DNA of 62,457 nt from the NCBI RefSeq assembly GCF_901875575.1, contig NZ_CABFMF010000001.1, positions 1 through 62,457 of the forward strand, read 5' to 3'. The first letter of the stretch is position 1. The number at the start of each line of letters is the position of its first letter. Shown piece after piece: positions 34,416 to 42,659 of the stretch. The position numbers and the translations under genes are program-made. The notes below the pieces were generated by a model. The model was given only the letters and a program-made list of their open reading frames with translations, had not been told where the DNA came from and did no database searches. This stretch comes from an uncultured Streptococcus sp. Lineage in GTDB: Bacteria; Bacillota; Bacilli; Lactobacillales; Streptococcaceae.

Positions 34416-35654
34416 CAGTTTTTCATTAATAAAACGGATAAATTGATTCCACCAGATTTTTAAGAAAAAGCCTTTTTCCACTTTTTTTTCAGAAACTAAT
34501 TCGAAACTTGGACGTTCAGTAGTAATATAACCTTGTCCAATTAAATCATTATCTTCATAAGTTAGGTTACCAACAACTGTACCAGCTTCAAGTGGAGCCG
34601 TAAGTGACTTGGAAGAAGGAGTAAATTGAATGGATGGTTTAGCTTTTGTTCCTAAGCGTTCAACAAGAGAAATATCTTCTTGGGCAACTGCAGCAACAGT
34701 GTTTTCTTTTCCATCTTGAACAGGAGATTTACTATCTTTATATGTATCACCTTTTTGTACGATTTTTCGAAGTGCAAAATTGGAGGAAATATAATCCATT
34801 AGTGCAGAAGTGGCATTAAAACGAACATAGGGATTACTATCATGGTGTTCTGCATTGAGAATAACAGTGATGACTCTCATCCCTTTTTCAACAGTTGTGC
34901 CGACAAAAGATTCTCCTGCTTTTTCAGTTGTACCTGTTTTGAGTCCATCGAAACCGCCACGATAAGCTGGCATTCCTTCTAACATGTAGTTTGTAGATGT
35001 TATAGTCATTCCTCCAAAAGTAGAAGAAGGTTTTTTGGTAATATCTAATACTTGAGGGTATTTTCTAATTAAATTCCGAGCAACAATAGAAACATCGTAA
35101 GCACTTAGTTTATTTTCTTCATCTTTTTTAGAACCTGGGTAAATGTTATCACCAAGTATTTCATTATTGAGACCAGTGGAGTTGACGATAGTAGCATCTT
35201 TGATGCCCCATTCTAAGAGTTTAGCACGCATCTTGTCTACGAAGTCTTTTTCAGAACCAGCAATTTTTTCGGCTAAAGCAATAGCTGAACTATTTGCACT
35301 AGGGACTAAGGTAGCTTCTAGTAATTCCTCAACAGTATATTTCCGAGCTTCCATTGGGAGATTACTAGCCTTGGGATTGGTTGTTAATTTATAAGGGTAG
35401 TCTGAAATCTCAACTGGAGTGGCGAGGGTGATACTACCATCTTCTATGGCTTCATAAACTAGATAAACAGTGAGTAATTTTGTAATTGAAGCTATCTCAA
35501 CAGGTTGAGTAGCATCCTTTTCATACAAAATTTTACCTGTGTTGGCTTCAACGGCAATGATATGCTTGGCTGGAATATTTAAATCTTGAGCCATAACAGT
35601 AGAAGAAGAACTAATTAAAGTTAGAGTTAATAGTGTCAAAATTATTTTTTTCAT
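34413..35654 (-). CDS. dacA: D-alanyl-D-alanine carboxypeptidase (PBP3)
   Basis: Low-molecular-mass penicillin-binding protein that trims the terminal D-Ala from peptidoglycan stem pentapeptides, controlling cross-linking and division. The 413 residues have a signal peptide (cleavage after MA, about residue 22). The active site is SITK (Ser56, Lys59), SAN (119-121) and KTG (239-241), the same numbering as pneumococcal PBP3. A beta-rich C-terminal domain and an amphipathic C-terminal helix (FLKIWWNQFIRFINEKL) anchor it to the membrane. It is leftward and monocistronic. Confidence 0.95.
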   Translation of the reverse strand: MKKIILTLLTLTLISSSSTVMAQDLNIPAKHIIAVEANTGKILYEKDATQPVEIASITKLLTVYLVYEAIEDGSITLATPVEISDYPYKLTTNPKASNLPMEARKYTVEELLEATLVPSANSSAIALAEKIAGSEKDFVDKMRAKLLEWGIKDATIVNSTGLNNEILGDNIYPGSKKDEENKLSAYDVSIVARNLIRKYPQVLDITKKPSSTFGGMTITSTNYMLEGMPAYRGGFDGLKTGTTEKAGESFVGTTVEKGMRVITVILNAEHHDSNPYVRFNATSALMDYISSNFALRKIVQKGDTYKDSKSPVQDGKENTVAAVAQEDISLVERLGTKAKPSIQFTPSSKSLTAPLEAGTVVGNLTYEDNDLIGQGYITTERPSFELVSEKKVEKGFFLKIWWNQFIRFINEKL

Positions 35655-35728
35655 AGTAAGAATATTCTATCATAAAGAAAAAAATATTCCTAGTTTCATG
35701 ATATAAGAAAGAAGCTTTTTTAAAAGTA

Positions 35729-35737
35729 TGGTAAAAT
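35729..35737 (+). promoter_or_regulatory. Extended -10 promoter of the AI-2E transporter gene
   Basis: TGG TAAAAT (35729-35737) lies 20 nt before the ATG. Here a TGGAGG ribosome binding site fits between, unlike the leaderless genes. Confidence 0.6.
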
Positions 35738-35756
35738 AGATAGATGGAGGTAACTC

Positions 35757-36866
35757 ATGTTTCGTAAAAATAAATTATTTTTTTGGACGAGTGAGATTTT
35801 ACTATTAACAATTATCTTTTATTTATGGAGAGAGATGGGGGCAATCATCACGCCATTTGTAACAGTTGCAAATACAATTATGATTCCTTTTCTGCTAGGT
35901 GGTTTTTTATTTTATTTAACCAATCCGATTGTTAATTTTTTACAGAAATATCTCAAAATTAATCGTTTAATTGGTATTCTACTGACACTGTGTGCCTTGG
36001 TTTGGGGTCTAGTTATTGGGGTAGTCTATCTCTTACCGATTTTGATTAATCAGTTGACTAGTTTGATTGCAACAAGCCAAACTATTTACAGCCGAATACA
36101 AGATTTAATTATTGATTTATCGACCTATCCAGCTTTTCAAAATTTGGATATTCAGGCAAGTATTCAACAACTAAATCTCTCTTATGTAGATATTTTGCAA
36201 AACATCCTTAATAGTGTAACCAACAGTGTAGGCAGTATCTTATCAGCTCTCTTTAGCACAGTTTTGATCATCGTTATGACTCCTGTCTTTCTAATCTATT
36301 TTTTACTAGATGGTAACAAATTTTTACCTATGCTTGAAAGAACAATTTTAAAGCATGATAGACTACGTATTGCTGGATTATTAAAAAATTTAAATGCTAC
36401 AATTGCTCGATATATTAGTGGTGTTGCGATTGATGCTTTTATCATTGGATGTTTAGCTTATATAGGTTACAGTGTAATTGGTTTAAAATATGCTTTGGTA
36501 TTTGCTATTTTTTCTGGTTTAGCCAATTTAATTCCTTATGTAGGACCAAGTATAGGTTTGATACCAATGATTATTTCTAATATATTTACAGATCCACATA
36601 GAATGCTCATAGCTATTATTTATATGCTTATCATTCAGCAAGTAGATGGGAATATCTTATATCCTCGTATCGTTGGTAGTGTGATGAAAGTTCACCCTAT
36701 AACAATTTTGGTTTTACTTCTATTATCAAGTAATATCTATGGTGTAATTGGTATGATAGTTGCTGTTCCTACCTATTCAATCTTAAAAGAAATCTCAAAA
36801 TTTTTAGCTCGTTTATATGAAAATCATAAAATAATGCAAGAGCGAGAAAGAGAATTAACAAAGTAA
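35757..36866 (+). CDS. AI-2E family membrane transporter
   Basis: A 369-residue polytopic protein of the AI-2E exporter/permease superfamily (PF01594). It has paired N-terminal helices, a periplasm-facing middle section, and the conserved C-terminal segments GLANLIPYVGPSIGLIPMI and QQVDGNILYPRIVG. The family contains proteins proposed to move autoinducer-2 and others that are Na+/H+ antiporters, so the substrate is open. TGGAGG precedes the ATG and a terminator follows. Confidence 0.88.
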   Translation: MFRKNKLFFWTSEILLLTIIFYLWREMGAIITPFVTVANTIMIPFLLGGFLFYLTNPIVNFLQKYLKINRLIGILLTLCALVWGLVIGVVYLLPILINQLTSLIATSQTIYSRIQDLIIDLSTYPAFQNLDIQASIQQLNLSYVDILQNILNSVTNSVGSILSALFSTVLIIVMTPVFLIYFLLDGNKFLPMLERTILKHDRLRIAGLLKNLNATIARYISGVAIDAFIIGCLAYIGYSVIGLKYALVFAIFSGLANLIPYVGPSIGLIPMIISNIFTDPHRMLIAIIYMLIIQQVDGNILYPRIVGSVMKVHPITILVLLLLSSNIYGVIGMIVAVPTYSILKEISKFLARLYENHKIMQERERELTK

Positions 36867-36867
36867 A

Positions 36868-36897
36868 AGTCAGGGAATCCTGATTTTTATTTTTTAA
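36868..36897 (+). terminator. Terminator after the AI-2E transporter gene
   Basis: TCAGG (36870-36874) and CCTGA (36879-36883) pair, followed by TTTTTATTTTTT. Confidence 0.7.
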
Positions 36898-36971
36898 AAG
36901 CTAATAAATAGAATGTCCTCATTATAAAGAGTGTTAGAATAAGAATAATTCACAAAAACTTTGTAAAACAC

Positions 36972-36999
36972 TTGCAATTTAGCTGAAATTTGATAAAAT
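36972..36999 (+). promoter_or_regulatory. Promoter of tuf
   Basis: TTGCAA (36972-36977), 16-nt spacer, then TAAAAT (36994-36999) with an extended TGA. The 5' UTR would be about 65 nt, with TTGGAGG before the start codon. Confidence 0.75.
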
Positions 37000-37070
37000 A
37001 GTAAGGAAAGTTAGACTGTATTGCCTACTGTCTATCTATAAAATATATTTTATTGGAGGCTTTTACTCAA

Positions 37071-38267
37071 ATGGCAAAAGAAAAATACGATCGTAGTAAA
37101 CCACACGTTAACATTGGTACAATCGGACACGTTGACCACGGTAAAACTACCCTAACTGCAGCTATCACAACTGTTTTGGCACGTCGCTTGCCTTCATCAG
37201 TTAACCAACCTAAAGACTATGCGTCTATCGATGCTGCTCCAGAAGAACGCGAACGCGGTATCACAATCAATACTGCGCACGTTGAGTATGAAACTGAAAA
37301 ACGTCACTACGCTCACATCGACGCTCCAGGACACGCGGACTACGTTAAAAACATGATCACTGGTGCTGCTCAAATGGACGGAGCTATCCTTGTAGTAGCT
37401 TCAACTGACGGACCAATGCCACAAACTCGTGAGCACATCCTTCTTTCACGTCAGGTTGGTGTTAAACACCTTATCGTCTTCATGAACAAAGTTGACTTGG
37501 TTGACGACGAAGAATTGCTTGAATTGGTTGAAATGGAAATCCGTGACCTATTGTCAGAATACGACTTCCCAGGTGACGATCTTCCAGTTATCCAAGGTTC
37601 AGCTCTTAAAGCCCTTGAAGGTGACTCTAAATACGAAGACATCGTTATGGAATTGATGAACACAGTTGATGAGTACATCCCAGAACCAGAACGTGACACT
37701 GACAAACCATTGCTTCTTCCAGTCGAAGACGTATTCTCAATCACTGGACGTGGTACAGTTGCTTCAGGACGTATCGACCGTGGTGTTGTTAAAGTCAACG
37801 ACGAAATCGAAATCGTTGGTCTTAAAGAAGAAACTCATAAAGCAGTTGTAACTGGTGTTGAAATGTTCCGTAAACAACTTGACGAAGGTCTTGCAGGAGA
37901 TAACGTAGGTGTCCTTCTTCGTGGTGTTCAACGTGATGAAATCGAACGTGGACAAGTTATCGCTAAACCAGGTTCAATCAACCCACACACTAAATTCAAA
38001 GGTGAAGTTTATATCCTTACTAAAGAAGAAGGTGGACGTCACACTCCATTCTTCAACAACTACCGTCCACAATTCTACTTCCGTACAACTGACGTTACAG
38101 GTTCAATCGAACTTCCTTCAGGTACTGAAATGGTAATGCCTGGTGATAACGTGACTATCGACGTTGAGTTGATCCACCCAATCGCCGTAGAACAAGGTAC
38201 TACATTCTCTATCCGTGAGGGTGGACGTACTGTTGGTTCAGGTATGGTTACAGAAATCGAAGCTTAA
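37071..38267 (+). CDS. tuf: Translation elongation factor Tu
   Basis: GTPase that delivers aminoacyl-tRNA to the ribosome; 398 residues. G1 is GHVDHGKTTL, switch region RGITINTAHVEY, DAPGHADY and NKVDLVDD follow, and domains 2 and 3 are complete. Codon use is strongly biased, as in very highly expressed genes. The ATG at 37071 follows TTGGAGG; six upstream in-frame codons are rejected. It stands alone with its own promoter and terminator. Confidence 0.98.
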   Translation: MAKEKYDRSKPHVNIGTIGHVDHGKTTLTAAITTVLARRLPSSVNQPKDYASIDAAPEERERGITINTAHVEYETEKRHYAHIDAPGHADYVKNMITGAAQMDGAILVVASTDGPMPQTREHILLSRQVGVKHLIVFMNKVDLVDDEELLELVEMEIRDLLSEYDFPGDDLPVIQGSALKALEGDSKYEDIVMELMNTVDEYIPEPERDTDKPLLLPVEDVFSITGRGTVASGRIDRGVVKVNDEIEIVGLKEETHKAVVTGVEMFRKQLDEGLAGDNVGVLLRGVQRDEIERGQVIAKPGSINPHTKFKGEVYILTKEEGGRHTPFFNNYRPQFYFRTTDVTGSIELPSGTEMVMPGDNVTIDVELIHPIAVEQGTTFSIREGGRTVGSGMVTEIEA

Positions 38268-38310
38268 TTCGATTTAGTTCCCAGAAGAACAATTATTTAA
38301 GTCAGACACT

Positions 38311-38342
38311 AAAAGAATCTTGCTATGCAAGGTTCTTTTTTA
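38311..38342 (+). terminator. Rho-independent terminator after tuf
   Basis: AGAATCTTG and CAAGGTTCT pair around CTATG (about 38314-38335), followed by six or more T residues. Confidence 0.85.
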
Positions 38343-38395
38343 TATTTTTTGATAAGATTTGATCTTCTTATACTGTGGCAGTAAATTAGTTTTTT

Positions 38396-38404
38396 TGGTA
38401 TAAT
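38396..38404 (+). promoter_or_regulatory. Extended -10 promoter giving a leaderless start (ylxM)
   Basis: TGG TATAAT (38396-38404) ends seven nt before the ATG at 38412. Confidence 0.65.
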
Positions 38405-38411
38405 AAAGGTT

Positions 38412-38744
38412 ATGGAAATTGAAAAAACCAATCGTATGAATGCGCTTTTTGAATTTTATGCTGCGCTTTTGACTGATAAGCAAATGAATTATATTGAACT
38501 CTATTATGCAGATGATTATAGTCTAGCTGAGATAGCTGAAGAGTTTGGTGTCAGTCGTCAAGCTGTTTATGATAATATCAAGCGAACAGAAAAGATTCTG
38601 GAAGATTATGAGATGAAATTGCACATGTACTCGGACTACATTGTCCGCAGTCAAATTTTTGATCAGATTTTGGAGCGCTATCCCAAGGATGACTTTCTGC
38701 AGGAGCAAGTCGAAATTTTAACAAGTATTGATAATAGGGAGTAA
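38412..38744 (+). CDS. ylxM: YlxM, signal-recognition-particle-associated DNA/RNA-binding protein
   Basis: A 110-residue helical protein with a sigma-region-4-like helix-turn-helix: LTDKQMNYIELYYADDYSL then IAEEFGVSRQAVYDNIKR. YlxM is encoded beside ffh throughout Firmicutes and in streptococci modulates SRP assembly and GTPase activity. Its mRNA is probably leaderless. A small unknown gene begins two nt after its stop, before ffh. Confidence 0.9.
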   Translation: MEIEKTNRMNALFEFYAALLTDKQMNYIELYYADDYSLAEIAEEFGVSRQAVYDNIKRTEKILEDYEMKLHMYSDYIVRSQIFDQILERYPKDDFLQEQVEILTSIDNRE

Positions 38745-38746
38745 TC

Positions 38747-38962
38747 ATGGGGAGTCTTGTCTTTTATAAAGGAATAGCGTGTGAGCTATTGTCTGCTGAG
38801 GAACCTTTCCCGATTAGATTACAAATTCTCTCGCGTGACGATCTCTCTAGAGCTTTGCAGATAGGCTTTAGCTGTTGGGGATATCCAACTGAAATCATGA
38901 AAGAAGTCACACCTGAAGAATTTGAGTGTTTGCAGCATTTCAGTCGATTTCCGCTGAATTGA
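38747..38962 (+). CDS. Unknown 71-residue protein between ylxM and ffh
   Basis: I do not recognise this protein. It is soluble, with no signal or transmembrane segment, and contains GSLVFYKGIACELLSAEEPF, RDDLSRALQIGFSCWGYPTE and a C-terminal EEFECLQHFSRFPLN. TAGGGAG before its ATG and the two-nt spacing from ylxM indicate it is translated. The tight position in an SRP operon hints at a link to secretion or RNA binding, but nothing in the sequence proves it. Confidence 0.65.
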   Translation: MGSLVFYKGIACELLSAEEPFPIRLQILSRDDLSRALQIGFSCWGYPTEIMKEVTPEEFECLQHFSRFPLN

Positions 38963-38981
38963 TTAAATAGAGGAGTAAAAC

Positions 38982-40553
38982 ATGGCATTTGAAAGTTTAA
39001 CAGAACGTTTGCAGAACGTCTTTAAAAATCTACGTAAAAAAGGAAAAATCTCTGAGGCTGATGTCCAAGAAGCAACAAAAGAGATTCGCTTGGCCTTGTT
39101 GGAAGCCGATGTTGCTTTACCAGTTGTGAAGGACTTTATCAAGAAAGTTCGTGAGCGTGCAGTCGGCCATGAGGTCATTGATACACTTAATCCTGCGCAA
39201 CAGATTATTAAAATCGTTGATGAGGAACTGACAACCGTTTTAGGTTCTGATACGGCAGAAATTATCAAGTCACCTAAGATTCCTACAATCATTATGATGG
39301 TTGGTTTGCAGGGAGCTGGTAAAACAACTTTTGCTGGTAAATTGGCCAACAAACTCAAGAAAGAAGAAAATGCTCGTCCTTTGATGATTGCGGCGGATAT
39401 TTATCGTCCAGCTGCCATTGATCAGCTGAAGACACTGGGACAACAAATTGATGTGCCTGTCTTCGCACTTGGAACAGAGGTTCCAGCTGTTGAGATTGTC
39501 CGTCAAGGTTTGGAACAAGCCCAAGCAAATCACAATGATTATGTCTTGATTGATACGGCAGGGCGTTTGCAGATTGATGAGCTTTTGATGAATGAGCTTC
39601 GAGATGTCAAAGCGCTGGCTCAACCAAATGAAATATTGCTTGTAATTGATGCTATGATTGGTCAGGAAGCGGCCAATGTTGCGCGTGAGTTTAATGCTCA
39701 GTTAGAGGTGACTGGGGTTATCCTTACTAAGATTGATGGCGATACTCGTGGTGGTGCAGCTCTGTCTGTTCGTCATATAACTGGAAAACCTATCAAGTTC
39801 ACTGGTACGGGTGAAAAGATTACGGACATTGAAACTTTCCACCCAGATCGTATGTCAAGCCGTATTCTTGGCATGGGGGATATGTTGACATTGATTGAGA
39901 AAGCTTCTCAAGAATATGATCAACAAAAAGCCCTTGAAATGGCTGAGAAGATGCGGGAAAACACCTTTGATTTCAATGATTTCATTGATCAGTTAGATCA
40001 GGTGCAAAACATGGGACCAATGGAAGACTTGCTCAAGATGATTCCGGGTATGGCTAACAATCCAGCCCTTCAAAATATGAAGGTGGATGAGCGCCAGATT
40101 GCTCGCAAACGCGCCATTGTATCTTCTATGACACCTGAAGAACGTGAAAATCCAGATTTGTTAAATCCAAGCCGTCGCCGTCGTATCGCTGCAGGTTCTG
40201 GAAATACATTTGTCGAAGTCAATAAATTCATCAAGGACTTTAACCAGGCTAAACAACTCATGCAAGGTGTTATGTCTGGAGATATGAACAAGATGATGAA
40301 GCAGATGGGAATCAATCCAAACAACCTTCCTAAAAATATGCCAAATATGGGAGGCATGGATATGTCTGCCCTTGAAGGAATGATGGGACAAGGTGGTATG
40401 CCTGACCTGTCAGCTCTTGGAGGAGCAGGAATGCCAGATATGAGCCAGATGTTTGGTGGAGGTCTCAAAGGTAAAATCGGTGAATTTGCCATGAAACAGT
40501 CCATGAAACGAATGGCAAACAAAATGAAAAAAGCGAAGAAGAAACGTAAGTAA
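38982..40553 (+). CDS. ffh: Signal recognition particle protein Ffh
   Basis: SRP54 GTPase that binds signal sequences and SRP RNA to target membrane proteins. The 523 residues show the N domain, the G domain (GLQGAGKTTFAGKLA, DIYRPAAIDQLK, DTAGRLQID, TKIDGDTRGG, FTGTGEKITDIE), and a Met-rich M domain from about 330 with NPSRRRRIAAGSG (RNA contact) and a Gly/Met-rich tail. GAGG precedes the start. A strong terminator follows. Confidence 0.97.
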   Translation: MAFESLTERLQNVFKNLRKKGKISEADVQEATKEIRLALLEADVALPVVKDFIKKVRERAVGHEVIDTLNPAQQIIKIVDEELTTVLGSDTAEIIKSPKIPTIIMMVGLQGAGKTTFAGKLANKLKKEENARPLMIAADIYRPAAIDQLKTLGQQIDVPVFALGTEVPAVEIVRQGLEQAQANHNDYVLIDTAGRLQIDELLMNELRDVKALAQPNEILLVIDAMIGQEAANVAREFNAQLEVTGVILTKIDGDTRGGAALSVRHITGKPIKFTGTGEKITDIETFHPDRMSSRILGMGDMLTLIEKASQEYDQQKALEMAEKMRENTFDFNDFIDQLDQVQNMGPMEDLLKMIPGMANNPALQNMKVDERQIARKRAIVSSMTPEERENPDLLNPSRRRRIAAGSGNTFVEVNKFIKDFNQAKQLMQGVMSGDMNKMMKQMGINPNNLPKNMPNMGGMDMSALEGMMGQGGMPDLSALGGAGMPDMSQMFGGGLKGKIGEFAMKQSMKRMANKMKKAKKKRK

Positions 40554-40569
40554 AATTTAATAAAAAATG

Positions 40570-40622
40570 ACCTGTATCTAAAAGTTAGATAAATTCCTAA
40601 TTTTTAGATACAGGTTATTTAT
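40570..40622 (+). terminator. Rho-independent terminator after ffh
   Basis: ACCTGTATCTAAAA (40570-40583) and TTTTAGATACAGGT (40602-40615) form a 14-bp perfect stem with T residues following. The A-rich left side could also stop transcription coming leftward from tRNA-Ser. Confidence 0.85.
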
Positions 40623-40761
40623 TTACAGGTAAAAAATTTTACCTTTTAATGACTTAGTCTTTCAATTATTTCAATAAGGACATTTTTGATAGTTTATGGA
40701 TAGAGGAACTACTAAAGAAAGGTATAAAAAAACTGCACCAAGATGCAGTTTGAATCATTTA

Positions 40762-40849
40762 CGGAAGACATGGGATTCGAACCCACGCACGCTGTTACAC
40801 GCCTACCGCGTTTCCAACACGGCCTCTTAAGCCTCTTGAGTAATCTTCC
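40762..40849 (-). tRNA. tRNA-Ser (GGA anticodon)
   Basis: An 88-nt class II tRNA on the minus strand. GGAAGAT pairs with GTCTTCC in the acceptor stem (one G-T pair) and G is the discriminator. The anticodon loop GTTGGAAAC gives GGA, a long variable arm follows, and the T-loop is GGTTCGAATCC. No CCA is encoded. Confidence 0.95.
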
Positions 40850-40864
40850 AATACTTACTAAAAT

Positions 40865-40893
40865 AGTCTACCATAAAGGTTCTTATCTTGCAA
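40865..40893 (-). promoter_or_regulatory. Promoter of tRNA-Ser
   Basis: On the minus strand TTGCAA (40888-40893), 17-nt spacer, then TAGACT (40865-40870) with an extended TGG. The tRNA begins 15 nt further on. Confidence 0.65.
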
Positions 40894-40950
40894 TAAAAAT
40901 TCTGGAAATAAGAAAAATGATAGATTTTGAAAGAAAATGATAAAAAATGC

Positions 40951-40978
40951 TTGACTTTGAAAAATAGTATGATAGAAT
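40951..40978 (+). promoter_or_regulatory. Promoter of the fruRKA operon
   Basis: TTGACT (40951-40956), 16-nt spacer, TAGAAT (40973-40978) with an extended TGA. The expected start lies near 40985, inside the cre site. Confidence 0.7.
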
Positions 40979-40983
40979 GAATA

Positions 40984-40998
40984 GTGTAAACGATATCA
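40984..40998 (+). promoter_or_regulatory. cre site (CcpA) of the fru operon
   Basis: GTGTAAACGATATCA matches WTGNAAACGNWNNCW at all but the first position and overlaps the expected transcription start. That position predicts CcpA repression when preferred sugars are present. Confidence 0.6.
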
Positions 40999-41010
40999 GG
41001 AGGTGGTTTG

Positions 41011-41751
41011 GTGTTAAAAACAGAGCGTAAACAACTGATTTTAGAGGAGTTAAATCAACATCATGTAGTTTCACTAGAAAAATTAGTTAGTTTGCTAGAA
41101 ACGTCAGAATCAACGGTTCGAAGAGACTTGGATGAGTTGGAAGCAGAAAACAAGCTTCGTCGTGTACATGGTGGAGCAGAATTGCCCCATTCTTTGCAGG
41201 AAGAAGAAACCATTCAAGAAAAATCTGTCAAAAACCTTCAAGAAAAGAAGTTGCTGGCTCAGAAAGCAGCCTCTCTCATCAAGGAACAAGATGTCATCTT
41301 TATCGATGCAGGAACAACAACTGCTTTTTTGATTCATGAATTGGTTAATAAGAATGTTACAGTTGTGACCAACTCTATTCACCATGCCGCTCAGTTGGTT
41401 GAAAAGCAGATTCCAACTGTCATGGTTGGAGGAAGTGTCAAGATGGCGACAGATTCTAGCATCGGGGGCGTTGCTCTTAACCAGATTAACCAATTGCACT
41501 TTGATCGTGCCTTTATCGGGATGAATGGTGTGGACGATGGCTATTATACGACTCCTGATATGGAGGAGGGGGCTGTGAAGCGTGCTATTTTAGAGAATGC
41601 CAAACAGACCTATGTCTTGGTCGATTCGTCAAAAATTGGACAAACTTGCTTTGCCAAGGTAGCACCACTCAAACGAGCTATTGTTATCACAAGTCAAGGG
41701 CATGAGCTCTTGCAGGCTATTAAGGAGAAAACGGAGGTAATAGAAGTATGA
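41011..41751 (+). CDS. fruR: DeoR-family repressor of the fructose operon
   Basis: Transcription regulator (246 residues) with an N-terminal DeoR helix-turn-helix (LVSLLETSESTVRRDLDELE) and a C-terminal sugar-phosphate sensor domain (IFIDAGTTTAFLIHEL, VTNSIHHAA, SIGGVALNQI). In this family fructose-1-phosphate usually releases DNA. I choose the GTG at 41011, seven nt after AGGAGG; a TTG one codon earlier is the alternative. It overlaps fruK by four nt. Confidence 0.92.
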   Translation: MLKTERKQLILEELNQHHVVSLEKLVSLLETSESTVRRDLDELEAENKLRRVHGGAELPHSLQEEETIQEKSVKNLQEKKLLAQKAASLIKEQDVIFIDAGTTTAFLIHELVNKNVTVVTNSIHHAAQLVEKQIPTVMVGGSVKMATDSSIGGVALNQINQLHFDRAFIGMNGVDDGYYTTPDMEEGAVKRAILENAKQTYVLVDSSKIGQTCFAKVAPLKRAIVITSQGHELLQAIKEKTEVIEV

Positions 41752-42659
41752 TTTATACAGTCACACTCAATCCATCCATTGACTATATCGTTCGTTTGGA
41801 ACAAGTCCAAGTCGGTAGTGTCAATCGTATGGACAGTGATGATAAGTTTGCTGGTGGGAAAGGAATTAATGTCAGTCGTGTCTTGAAGCGCTTAGATATT
41901 CCAAATACAGCGACTGGATTTATCGGAGGTTTTACTGGTAAATTTATCACAGATACTTTGGCTGATGAAGCAATCGAGACACGTTTTGTCCAAGTGGCAG
42001 AAGATACTCGTATCAATGTTAAAATCAAAGCAGACCAAGAGACAGAAATCAACGGAACGGGTCCAAATGTCGAACCAGCCCAGTTAGAAGAATTGAAAGC
42101 TATTTTGTCTAGTTTGACTGCAGAAGACACGGTTGTATTTGCGGGTTCAAGTGCTAAAAATCTAGGCAATGTCATCTACAAGGATTTGATTGCCTTGACA
42201 CGTCAGACGGGTGCGCAAGTGGTTTGTGACTTTGAAGGACAGACCTTGATTGATAGTTTAGACTACCAGCCACTTTTGGTCAAACCAAACAATCATGAAC
42301 TTGGAGCGATTTTTGGGGTTAAACTCGAAAGTTTAGATGAAATTGAGAAATATGCTCGTGAGTTACTGGCTAACGGTGCTCAAAATGTTATTATCTCTAT
42401 GGCTGGGGACGGTGCCCTTCTTGTCACATCTGAGGGAGCTTACTTCGCTAAACCAATCAAAGGAACAGTGAAAAATTCAGTTGGAGCTGGTGATTCTATG
42501 GTTGCAGGATTCACAGGCGAGTTTGTCAAATCAAAAGACGCAGTAGAAGCCTTCAAATGGGGAGTAGCTTGTGGAACAGCAACTACTTTCTCGGATGACT
42601 TGGCAACAGCAGAATTCATTAAAGAAACATATGAAAAAGTTGAGGTAGAAAAAAGATGA
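41748..42659 (+). CDS. fruK: 1-phosphofructokinase
   Basis: PfkB-family kinase (303 residues) that converts fructose-1-phosphate from FruA to fructose-1,6-bisphosphate. It starts TVTLNPSIDYIVRL and has GGKGINVSRVL, KPNNHELGAIFG and the catalytic GAGDSMVAGF near the C-terminus. It overlaps fruR upstream and fruA downstream by four nt each, giving a fully coupled operon. Confidence 0.95.
   Translation: MIYTVTLNPSIDYIVRLEQVQVGSVNRMDSDDKFAGGKGINVSRVLKRLDIPNTATGFIGGFTGKFITDTLADEAIETRFVQVAEDTRINVKIKADQETEINGTGPNVEPAQLEELKAILSSLTAEDTVVFAGSSAKNLGNVIYKDLIALTRQTGAQVVCDFEGQTLIDSLDYQPLLVKPNNHELGAIFGVKLESLDEIEKYARELLANGAQNVIISMAGDGALLVTSEGAYFAKPIKGTVKNSVGAGDSMVAGFTGEFVKSKDAVEAFKWGVACGTATTFSDDLATAEFIKETYEKVEVEKR

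Noticed and set aside
40070..40522. 150-residue minus-strand open frame inside ffh
   Set aside because: It is the antisense shadow of the Met/Gly-rich M domain of ffh; its composition (Pro, Ile, Met) reflects the complement of that coding sequence.
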